From NCBI GenBank assembly GCA_027604665.1, contig JADGIZ010000034.1, positions 1 through 38,035 of the forward strand: DNA of 38,035 nucleotides, given 5' to 3'. The stretch's first letter is position 1. Every line of letters starts with the position of its first letter. The notes beneath the pieces are model-generated. The model was not told the DNA's origin. It ran no database searches and saw only the letters and a list, made by a program, of their open reading frames with translations. Origin of the DNA: Polyrhizophydium stewartii. Its lineage: Eukaryota; Chytridiomycota; Chytridiomycetes; Rhizophydiales. The position numbers and the translations under genes were made by a program. Below are positions 28,414 to 36,867 of this stretch, in pieces.

Positions 28414-31181
28414 TCACTCGCTCAGCACGAGCCGGCTCTTGCAGTATCCGCAGCCGTGAGTGGCCGTATTGATCGACTTGCTGTGCCGGCCATACGACCG
28501 CCCGCACTTTTCGTTGGTGCACAGGTATGTGTACCGGAAGGCGATCTCGTACGAATGGCACGTCGTGACCTCGATGTCCTTGTACTCAGCCATGGCGCGC
28601 TCGCCCCTGTGTGAGCGGATGAATGCGCAAGTCAGCCAGCAGGCACAGACCACCAACGCGCAGCAAGCGGACGGCAGACGCACCACTTCTTGAACAGCCG
28701 GCCGTGCGGATTCCGGTTATCGCCGTCAATGATCCAGCACGCCGCGTGGCACATCTCATGCATGAGCGTGTTGCGTAACTTGTCCATTGTATCAAGCACC
28801 TTTGTCGCGAGCTCGATGCGCGCCGTGTTGGTCTTGACGCCTCCGGGCCCAGGAGTCGTGTCCGTGTGCGTGCGGCCGGCCGTCTTGTTGAGCCGCACCG
28901 ACCAGAAGACGGGCATGTTGGTGGGCAGCTTGGATCCAAACACACGATCATTGAACTCGATAAACAGATCCCGCGTGACGGCCTCCCGGTTCGGGATCGT
29001 CTCGGTCGCGCGCTTGCGCGCCGACTTGGGCGTTGCGGGCGTCCTGACCACGTTGGGCAGCTTGTGCGGCGCATCATCAGGGCTGAACTGCGGCAGCCAC
29101 TTGTCCGCGCCAATCCGCGCAGGCTTGGGCGTGCCCTCAAAGACCAAGATGCCGCTGTCGCCCGCAAAGGGGTCGTCGAGCCGCACCGCACTCATGGCCT
29201 CTTCGAGATCGACGACAACGCGAGATACCGGCGTCCTGGGCGGCGGGAGTGCCTCCGACTTTGGCTGCAGAAGCTGCTTCGCCATGGTCGTGGCAGGTTT
29301 GGACACATCTCCGCCGCGCGCGGGCTGGTTCGGCCTGCGCACCGGCGATCCGTGGTCCGAGTCAGAGTCGCTCGAGATCACCATCACAGGCTGTCTTGGT
29401 GCTGTCACGCGCTGAGGAGCCGGCAAGTCTGCAGCAGGAGCCGTGCGCGTTGGCACGCTTGGCTCAGCGGTATCGTCTGGGTTGCTGTCCGACTCGGCCT
29501 CGTCGATGACCCTGCGGCGGCCGCGTCCTGCGCTCTTAACGGGGATATCAAAGTCATCGTCATCGTCGTCTTCGTCGTCTTCGTCCTTGTCGGTGCGAGC
29601 GTCGCCGCCGCGTTGGCGGTCGGCGTCGTGGTATGATGGCCGCAGCTTTGGCTGATCCATAACTGCCTGGTTATGTTGGTCATTATGCTTTCCAGTCGTG
29701 TCTACATCACCTCTGGATGCAGCGGTATCAGAGCCAGCTCGGTTCGAAGCTTGCTGCCGCGTTTGTGGATGAGCGACACTGGCGGGCAGAGCCAGAGCAG
29801 AAGGCACAGCGGGCGACGGTATCGCAGAGATCTTGGCGGTGCCGCTGCCAACGGCGGCAGGCCGCCCAAACGCCTTCTTGACGGGCGACTCGCGCGCGGG
29901 CGGCGGGCGGCGGGCAGCGGGCGTGCCAATGCTCCGCACAAACACGAGATCGCTGTCCGAGTCGCTGTTATCTTCGCGTGCGGTGACAGCACCACGCGCG
30001 ACAGGCGGTGTGCGCTCGGTGCCGGGGCTCTCGTCTTCGTCCTCGTCGTCGTCGGCGCTGTTGTCGTAATCCCCTACGCCGTTGGCGTCGTCGTCATCCT
30101 CGCCGCGCGCGCCGCCGCGATCCTTAAAGGGACTGCCGGCGCGGCTGAGCGTGATGCTGGCTCCGAGGCCACTGTAGTGGCTGCCGAGCTCAGATCCGTC
30201 CTGGGACATCATCTCGAGGATCTCGGCGACGTGCGGCTTGGGCACGTCCATTGCGCGCTGGTGCTCGATCCTGAACGTGGCGACCTGGCGGACGAGGCCC
30301 TCGATGTCCGAGTCAGAGTCCTGGTCAGAGTCGGGCACACGCATGCGGCGCGCTGCAGTGAACCTTGACACGGACGGCTTGGCCTGCGCGGCGCGGGATC
30401 CAGGGCCAGGTGCACTTGGGTCGGATCTGGATCGCGATGCGGATGCGCTGCGAGGGGGGTGGGCCTTTGCCGCAGGCCGCTTAGGTGCCGCAGGCCGCTT
30501 AGGTGCCGCAGGCTGCTTGGATGCTGGCGGCCTTTGCGAATCAGCGGCTTCGGCACGCAGAGCATCGACGTCTTCGTAGTCGCTGTCCCGGTCCTCGAGG
30601 AACTCGAGCTCGTCGCTTGCGACTGAGTCGCACTCGTCGTCAGCGCTGTTACTGCTGCCGCCACCGCCGCCCGCGGCTGCGTCGTCGTTGTCGTCGTCAT
30701 AGTGCACGCCCGCCGCGCCCTGGCGAGGTGTGTAGTCTGGGTCCGAGTCGTCGGAGCCGCACTCGAGCTCGAGAAAGGGAACCGCCCGCGGGGGATCTGC
30801 GTGTACCGTGGCAGCCGCTTGCCGGTGTGATGCGGATGTGCTTGGATGACGGCGGCTCGCGTCGGCAGGGCCGGCTGCCGTGGCGGGCGTCGGCGCAGCG
30901 CTTGCAGTAGCAGGCGCAGGCGCAGTGAGGGGGCCTGGCGCAACGGCCATGGCATGCTGCGGCGCCAGGCCAAACGGCATGCCCGCAGTGAGGCCGGCGT
31001 GGAGGGGTGCGAGGCCGAAGCGAGCGCGTCCGGACGGCGGCTCGGCCGCTGCAGCTGCCCGCTGCTCTGAAGCAACCACAAACGGGTTGGGGCTGTCGCC
31101 GCGGCCGCTGTCGTGCGTGCCGCGTGCGTGCAGGCGGGCGCTGCCTGCGGGGGCTGTCGGCGCGGGCGGGTATGCGGACAT
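28414..31181 (-). CDS. GCNA: GCNA-type protein: acidic disordered region with SUMO-interaction motifs and SprT-like metalloprotease domain
   Basis: GCNA/ACRC proteins protect germline genomes by dealing with DNA-protein crosslinks, including trapped topoisomerase 2. Two exons, 31181-28684 and 28606-28414, encode 896 aa. Roughly the first 660 residues are acidic and disordered, with SIM-like stretches (PVMVISSDSDSD, RVVVDLEEA, SDLVFVRSI). The SprT domain follows: TRDLFIEFNDRVFGSKLP, FWSVRLNKTAGRT, and the zinc-protease HExxH motif in NTLMHEMCHAACW, then HGRLFKKWG. A C-terminal zinc-ribbon-like part has CHSYEI, YLCTNEKCGRSYGRHSKSI and CGYCKSRLVL, the family's GRHSKS signature. The ATG at 31181 gives MSAYPPAPTAP. 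The start codons of this gene and its divergent neighbour are 86 bp apart. Spartan is an alternative name for SprT proteins, but the acidic N-terminus and GRHSKS end favour GCNA. Confidence 0.9.
30469..30526. repeat. 18-bp tandem repeat coding for PAAPKR units in GCNA
   Basis: About three near-identical 18-bp units (GCCGCAGGCCGCTTAGGT on the plus strand) follow one another. They encode repeated PAAPKR in the disordered Lys/Pro/Ala-rich part of GCNA. The phase is preserved, so copy-number change would not break the frame. Confidence 0.85.
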
Positions 31182-31267
31182 GTGCGGCTGGGACGCAGTG
31201 CCCGTGCAGGCGAGCGGGTTGGACGGGCAGGCGGTCAGTGCGGCCAAGCCCGAAAAATCTTGACGCA
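31182..31267. promoter_or_regulatory. 86-bp divergent promoter between GCNA and an orphan gene
   Basis: Only 86 bp separate the proposed ATG of GCNA (minus, 31181) from the ATG of the coiled-coil gene (plus, 31268). Both promoters must overlap each other or the coding sequences. No TATA box is visible. Confidence 0.5.
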
Positions 31268-33472
31268 ATGCCCGCCGCTGCCGCGCCGTCGCCGCTGCTG
31301 CGCTCGAGGGCGGCGTCGACCTCGGCGTCGCCGTCGCTCGGGCTGAGCCGCATCAGCACGCCGTCGACGCCGCGCATCCCGCTGGACGCCGACAGGCCGT
31401 CGCCCGGCGGCGCCTCGAGCACCGCGGCCACGCCGATGCGCGCGAGCGTCGCCCACAACGGCGCCAGCGGCGGCGGAGTCGCCAGCAACAACATCGCGCA
31501 CGGCCGCGTCAGCACGAGCGGCGGCGCCAACGCCGGCGGGCGGCCGGGCGACCTGCGCGTCTCGACCCAAGGTGGCGCCGCCCCGCAGCGTCCGCCGTCG
31601 CCGCTGCGCAATGAACTTGCGCCTCGGGCATCGACTGCGTCGTCGCCGTCGCCGTCGCGGTCGTCGCCGTCGCCGCGCACGCGGTCGCAGTCCGTGGGGG
31701 GTGCGATGCGGCGCAGCGACGCAGCTGCCGCCCGCGCGTCGGCACCCGCACGTTCAGTGGTGCCCGCACGCCAGTCGGCATCCAGCGGGGCCGCGCCGTC
31801 ACGCCACAACGAACGCGAAGGCGACCGCGACCGCGATGCCTCGACGCGTCGCTCGGCCACATGGCGACGCGGACGGGCGGCGAGCGCTGCTGGCGGCAGC
31901 GGCGGCGGCGACGGCCACGCAGGCAGCCCGCGCAACAGCACAACGCACCTCAAAACACGCTCGCCGAGCCGCGGACGCTCGCGGACCGACGTGCGCGACC
32001 GCGAAGGCAGCATCGACCACAGCGGCGGCAGCTCCTACCGCAGCGGCTCCGTCCGCGGCAGCCGCGCGTGGTCCGCAGGCAGCGCCGACAACGACGGCGA
32101 CAGCCGCAGCCACTTTAGCATTGCTGCGTCAGCGCTTTCGCTTGCGCACCTGCGTCGCAGCCGCTCCCGCGACGACGGGGCAGCGAGCCGCGCCTGGACG
32201 CGCGCGGCATCCAACGCTTCGGTCTCGTCGCCTGAGCGCCGCCATCACACAGAGCATCGCCGCGACCACGACAAGCACCGCATGCGCCGCTCGGAGCGTG
32301 CTCACCCAGACTACATCCCACGCGACCATGCCAATGCCGAATACCACTCAAACACCCACCACTTGCACACGAACCTCCCCGGCGAGGGTTGCTTTGCCCA
32401 GCCTTTTTCCGGGTCATACGCCCACCCGGCGCACGCTCTTGGTTACTCAGGCATCCACGGTCACGCCAGCCCGCCTGTCCTTGTCCCGCCGACGCCATAC
32501 GCGCCGCCTCCAGCAACCGCTGCATATGCAGCCCCGCCTGCACATGCACCGCCAGTGCCGTATGCCCCGGCATACACGGCCGTATCTCCGACCTGGGCGG
32601 CCTACACGTACCCGCTGTCGCCTGCGCCGCCGCCCTCACCGCCGGGAGGCGGCGCTGAGACTGCATCGGTGCTGCACGCCGTGCACCAAGTGCAGACGCA
32701 GCTCCGCGAGCACCAGGACGCGCAGATGCGGCGCGAGGCGGCCGCCGCGCAGCAGCACAAGGCCGACACGCAGCACGCGCGGGTGATGGCGCAAGTGCAG
32801 CGGCTGCAGGAGCAAGTGCAGCATCTCGCGAACCAGGAGGCGGCGACAGCCGCAACCGTGGCAGCGGCGGCGGCAGCCGCGACTCGGTTCGGCGACGAGG
32901 ACGCCGTGCCCGTGTCGACGCGCGTGCTGGCCGCCGTCAAGAAGCAGCTTGGTGATCTGGCCGCGCTCGCGTCGACGCAGGCGAGGCGCATCGGCGAGCT
33001 CGAGGCCGCGCTGGAGGCCGCGCAGCGCATCGAGACGCAGCAAGCGGACGGCCACGCCAAGCAGCGGCGCGGGATGGCGCGCGCCATCGCCGCGCTCGAG
33101 GACCGCGTGCGCGAGCTGCAGGCCGCGGCGGCGGGGCAGGCAGCGGGCACCGCAGGCCCGTCCGACGTGCGGCGGCTGCAGGAGCAGCACCGCGCCGCGC
33201 AGCTCGAGGCCTTCCGCATGCGCATGCTCGCAGATAAGCGTGCCGACGAGGCCGCGTACTGGCGCAGCAAGGAGCGCAGCGCGCGCCGCCGGCTGGCCGA
33301 GGCCGTTGCGACGCATGTGGCCGGCGCGCGCGATGCCGAGGCTGCTTGCGTGCGCGCCGTGCGCGACGGTGCGCAGGCGCGCAGGCTGTTTGCGATGGCG
33401 GCCCAGCGCATCAGTACCACAAAGGAGCATCTCGGCGTGCTCGCTGAGCGCGTGCAGTGCATGTCGTTGTGA
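31268..33472 (+). CDS. Uncharacterised coiled-coil protein with disordered Ser/Arg-rich N-terminus
   Basis: A single uninterrupted frame of 734 aa. I do not recognise the family. Residues about 1-350 are Ser/Arg/Pro-rich and disordered (SPSPSRSSPSPRTRSQS, then many RD/RS dipeptides and NHAR-type stretches). Residues about 400-470 are rich in Tyr, Pro, Ala and His (YAPPPATAAYAAPPAHAPP). The last 270 residues form long coiled coils: HAVHQVQTQLREHQDAQMRREAAAAQQ, RIGELEAALEAAQRIETQQ, ALEDRVRELQAAA, and RRLFAMAAQRISTTKEHLGVL. Codon use is strongly GC-biased and coherent, and it ends with a clear stop, so it is likely real. The length of the single exon contrasts with the intron-rich neighbours. 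A cytoskeletal or centrosomal scaffold would fit, but no motif shows it. Confidence 0.7.
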   Translation: MPAAAAPSPLLRSRAASTSASPSLGLSRISTPSTPRIPLDADRPSPGGASSTAATPMRASVAHNGASGGGVASNNIAHGRVSTSGGANAGGRPGDLRVSTQGGAAPQRPPSPLRNELAPRASTASSPSPSRSSPSPRTRSQSVGGAMRRSDAAAARASAPARSVVPARQSASSGAAPSRHNEREGDRDRDASTRRSATWRRGRAASAAGGSGGGDGHAGSPRNSTTHLKTRSPSRGRSRTDVRDREGSIDHSGGSSYRSGSVRGSRAWSAGSADNDGDSRSHFSIAASALSLAHLRRSRSRDDGAASRAWTRAASNASVSSPERRHHTEHRRDHDKHRMRRSERAHPDYIPRDHANAEYHSNTHHLHTNLPGEGCFAQPFSGSYAHPAHALGYSGIHGHASPPVLVPPTPYAPPPATAAYAAPPAHAPPVPYAPAYTAVSPTWAAYTYPLSPAPPPSPPGGGAETASVLHAVHQVQTQLREHQDAQMRREAAAAQQHKADTQHARVMAQVQRLQEQVQHLANQEAATAATVAAAAAAATRFGDEDAVPVSTRVLAAVKKQLGDLAALASTQARRIGELEAALEAAQRIETQQADGHAKQRRGMARAIAALEDRVRELQAAAAGQAAGTAGPSDVRRLQEQHRAAQLEAFRMRMLADKRADEAAYWRSKERSARRRLAEAVATHVAGARDAEAACVRAVRDGAQARRLFAMAAQRISTTKEHLGVLAERVQCMSL

Positions 33473-33625
33473 CATGCGCGCAGATCAGCGCGCTAAAGAT
33501 CAAGCATTCAGTGCCAGTTTGACGCAAAGGAGAAGCGCAGGCGTGCTGGGCGTGAGCCGTGCACATGCAGCTGCGAATGAACCATTTCCTGCTCTTTCTA
33601 AACTCCGAGGAAGAAGCAAGCTGCG

Positions 33626-35080
33626 ATGGCGGCCGCGACGACACCCGCTGCCCAGGCAAATGTGCCGACGCGCGGGTCGCTGAGCAGCATGCGTCCGCTG
33701 TTCATGCTCCTGAACCACGAGGACTCTGAGTCGTCGCTGGACGCCAGCGGCTGGGGCCAGAGCATGGGCGGCGCGGGCGGGTACCTGCGCGACAGCGTGC
33801 CGGACCTGATCCGGCGCGCGAGCCGGGCGCCCAACGCGACGCGGCTGCCGACGGGGCTCGCGCGGCAGCTGGATGCGACGCTCGACATCTCGCCGGCGGC
33901 CGTGGGCCCCAACACGGCGCGCCAGGCGCAGCTGGCCATCTACGCGTCGCGGCGCAAGGCCGGCTTGTGGCTCGAGGACGAGCAGGACTCGCTGCCGCCG
34001 TGCGGGCCGGGCACGCTGCGCTTGCGCCAGGAAACATCCTACTCCATCTGCCGCCGGTACGTCCAAAAGTGGGCCCGCGACAAGCACGTGAACCCAAACG
34101 AGTACGAGTGGATGATGCACAAGCCCGCGGCTGTTGTCGAGCAGGAGAAGAAGAACAAGCGCCGCGGGCTCAGTGTCATCCATGGCGACAAGAACCCGGC
34201 AACGGGCAAGCGCGGCAGACACCCCCTCGAGGCGTTTATGGAGGAATACGACGCCGCCAAGTTCGCCGACCGCAATGCGAACCTGACGGCGTCGTGCATT
34301 GGCCTCGCCGACAACGCGCAGGGCATCCAGTGGGAGAAGCGCCGCATGCTGGATCTCATCGAGAAGGAGCGTCTGATCCCGCGCAACTTTGCGCTTCAGC
34401 GTGAGATCAACGATCTGGCCATCGAGATCAAGAACCAGCACGAGACCAAGACGGCTGCGCTGGCGCGCATCGAGGCACACCGCAAGCAGCGCGAGATTGT
34501 TGAGTTTGATTGCATGCGGTCGTCTTGTCGGCGCAGCGGCAGAAGGCTCACACTCCCTCACGACACTCTCCCGTATGCGCCGTCGCTCACGGTTTGTCTC
34601 CACCGCCGCGATCGCGGGCAGGCCGACACGGTGCTCGTCGAGTTCTTTCTGATGATCAAGCGGTTCAACGACCGCCGCGCCGAGGCCGAGCGGCAGGCCG
34701 AGTACCGCCGCGAGAGCTCAGCAACCATGTCGTCCCACGGCGGCAACGGCTCGTCGTTCCACCTGCGCCCGGGCAAGCACGGCCACAGCAAGCGGCTGGG
34801 CGGCGGGCACCACGCACAAGGACGCATGAGCACGTTTGGCTTCTCGCCGCATCTCGGCGCGCCGGGATCCGGCATGCCCGGCGGCGAGCGGCGCGCCAGC
34901 GTGCTCATGCCCTCGCGCGACGGATCGTCCAACTTTGGCTCTTCGATCCTCGGGTCGCAGATGATTGCCGATTCGGCAGGCACCAGCGCCGCCAACCTCA
35001 GCGGCGGCATCAGCACCAACTCGATGCGCAGCCGCAGGAGTAGCCACAGCAGCGTCGGCGGCAGCGACCATTTCGCGTGA
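33626..35080 (+). CDS. Uncharacterised basic, helical protein with Ser/Gly-rich C-terminus
   Basis: Not recognised. The frame from ATG 33626 to the stop at 35080 is open throughout (484 aa), but it probably contains an in-frame intron at 34499-34621 (123 nt, donor GTTGAG, acceptor GGGCAG); splicing would give 443 aa joining KQREI to ADTVLVEFFLMIKRF. The middle part (residues about 125-320) is conserved-looking and helical: SYSICRRYVQKWARDKHVNPNEYEWMM, HPLEAFMEEYDAAKFADRNANL, WEKRRMLDLIEKERLIPRNFALQREINDLAIEI. The last 110 residues are low-complexity (Ser, Gly, His, Arg; RSRRSSHSSVGGSDHFA). There is no signal peptide or membrane segment. It could be a flagellar or cytoskeletal coiled-coil protein, but that is only a guess. 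Confidence 0.7.
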   Translation: MAAATTPAAQANVPTRGSLSSMRPLFMLLNHEDSESSLDASGWGQSMGGAGGYLRDSVPDLIRRASRAPNATRLPTGLARQLDATLDISPAAVGPNTARQAQLAIYASRRKAGLWLEDEQDSLPPCGPGTLRLRQETSYSICRRYVQKWARDKHVNPNEYEWMMHKPAAVVEQEKKNKRRGLSVIHGDKNPATGKRGRHPLEAFMEEYDAAKFADRNANLTASCIGLADNAQGIQWEKRRMLDLIEKERLIPRNFALQREINDLAIEIKNQHETKTAALARIEAHRKQREIVEFDCMRSSCRRSGRRLTLPHDTLPYAPSLTVCLHRRDRGQADTVLVEFFLMIKRFNDRRAEAERQAEYRRESSATMSSHGGNGSSFHLRPGKHGHSKRLGGGHHAQGRMSTFGFSPHLGAPGSGMPGGERRASVLMPSRDGSSNFGSSILGSQMIADSAGTSAANLSGGISTNSMRSRRSSHSSVGGSDHFA

Positions 35081-35407
35081 ATGCCGGGCGGGTGATAGCT
35101 GGAGAGTTCGCATATACATCAACTGCGGAACACGCTCGAGGGCCTGGCATCATGACGGACGCTTCGGGCCGGACAACGGGAATCGCGCACGAGCAGCATC
35201 GTTGCGAGATAAGCGGGCCACCCCACATCGGGCGGCACCAAACAAAAGCAGGTTCAATCGTGTGCGATCAGGCGCGACGAAAGAGAGTGATAGATTGTGT
35301 GTGTGCGTGTGTTTGTGTGTGTTTGTGTGTGCGTTTGTATATCTGCGTGGGCGGGAGGTGCATGGTCGCACAAGCGTCGAGATCCAGGCGCTACAAAGCA
35401 GCCATCA
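35081..35407. other. Convergent spacer with TG-rich tract
   Basis: This 327-bp interval lies between the stop codons of the orphan gene (plus) and Y14 (minus). It contains a TG-rich tract at about 35297-35340 (TGTGTG and TTTGTG runs). No gene was recognised. TG-rich elements are common downstream of polyadenylation sites, so the tract may help 3' end formation of the plus-strand gene. Confidence 0.6.
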
Positions 35408-36540
35408 TCATCGACGCCTCTCGCGGCGGTCGCGGCGGTCGTCGCGATCGTCGTCGTCACGGTCGCGGTCGCCGCGGCGCTCCTCTGGCTTGGCGTCCGC
35501 GTCCATGTCCATGCGGCGGTCGCCAATGCGGCCGCGCATGCGCTCGCTGACGCCCAGGCGGGGCTTTGCCGGCGCAGGAGCACGGCCGCCGACGTGCTGC
35601 ACGCTCTTGCTGTCGCTCGCGCCGCGCACAAACGCAAAGTCGACGTGCAGCACGCGGCCGAGCAGCTCGGACCCGCTGGCAGACTCGATGGCCGTGCGCG
35701 CTTGGTTGTAGTTCTCGTACTCGACGAGGGCATATCCCTGCATGCGTCGATAAAGAGACAGAGAGCGTCAGCAAGCAAGATCGAGTGCGATGCAGGAGAG
35801 AAAGCGATGCGGCCAGACCTTGACAAAGCCCGTCCTGCGGTCAAGGTTGAGATGCAGACTCTTGACGTTGCCGTACTCGGCAAACTTTTCTTGGACGTCC
35901 TCCTCGGTGGCCTCTTCGTGGATGTTGGTGACGAGGACGATCCAACCCTCGACGGCTGGGCAGCGGACGGGCGTGTGAGCACCACGCGGGGGAGCATGCG
36001 ACGCCCGAGAGTCGCGGCTGGCGGGGCGGGCGGCAGCTCACAGCGCTGTGCCTTTCCGGTTCCCTCGCTCTCGAGGGCCTCGAAGCCGCCGTTGCCAAAG
36101 TCGCCGCGGTCTGCGCGGGAGGGGGAGTGCGTCAGCAGGCGGCCGCTGCACGGCGGCGTGGCGGCACGCTCTCGCACCTCGGGACTCGCCAAAGCCGCGG
36201 CCGCGGCGCTTGGACGCGCCGGCCTTGACGCGGGATGTGAGGTCTGCGTGCGTGCAGGCCGGTGCGTGCGGGCAGGGCGTGTGCGTGCGGGCAGGGCATG
36301 GCAGGCGTGCAGGCCGCACGCACGCGGGACCGAGGGTGCTCGTTGTCAGCGAGATCACGAGCATGCGCAGGCGTGCATGGGGCTTGCGGGCGTGCGCGCT
36401 GGTGCGGCAGCAGCTGCGCAGGCGAGCGGTGTCCACGGCAGCTGCAGCAGCTGGGCGGGGGTGCTGCGCGCGGACGCACCCTCGTCGACGGCCATGTCGT
36501 CGACGGGCTCGATGTCGACGTTGATTTCGAGGTTGTCCAT
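35408..36540 (-). CDS. RBM8A: Y14/RBM8A, exon junction complex core protein
   Basis: Y14 pairs with Magoh in the exon junction complex deposited on spliced mRNA. Five exons on the minus strand, 36540-36480, 36243-36178, 36110-36042, 35955-35819 and 35737-35408, encode 220 aa. The N-terminus ([20 protein letters not shown]) leads to KRRGRGFGE, the family's basic motif, then [35 protein letters not shown] and the rest of the single RRM ([35 protein letters not shown]...[13 protein letters not shown]). These match Y14 almost position by position. The C-terminal tail is longer than in animals (about 75 residues) and highly charged ([19 protein letters not shown]). The splice at 36041 (CGC-T|GTGAGC) restores the conserved QRSVEGW. 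Its presence fits the intron-dense genome. Confidence 0.93.
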
Positions 36541-36867
36541 TCTTCGAGTCGAGGGCAAAGCAGTGGCGGGAGTCTTGGGCCGACAGACACCCCCTGCCCC
36601 ACGGACGGCGCAGACAGGCAACATCGACAAGGCAAGCGCGCGGGGCACATGGATGCCAGCGCGGGGAGAGTTCATTCTGCAGCGAGGCAGGCAACAGTAA
36701 CATGGCAAAGAAGGCGGCAGCATCAGCGTAAGATGCGGCGGAAACTGCACCAGTCGGCGACAGCGTCGGCGAGCGCGATGCGCGGGCCGCCACAAGAGGC
36801 CGTTGGTGCAATGAGAGGCACTTGGGCGGACGGCACAAAGAGGCGTGCAAGGGATGCGAGCACGAGG
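36541..36867. other. Spacer between Y14 and the membrane-protein gene
   Basis: About 327 bp with no recognised gene. Both neighbours are on the minus strand, so it should hold the membrane-protein 3' flank and the Y14 promoter. No conserved element is visible. Confidence 0.4.
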
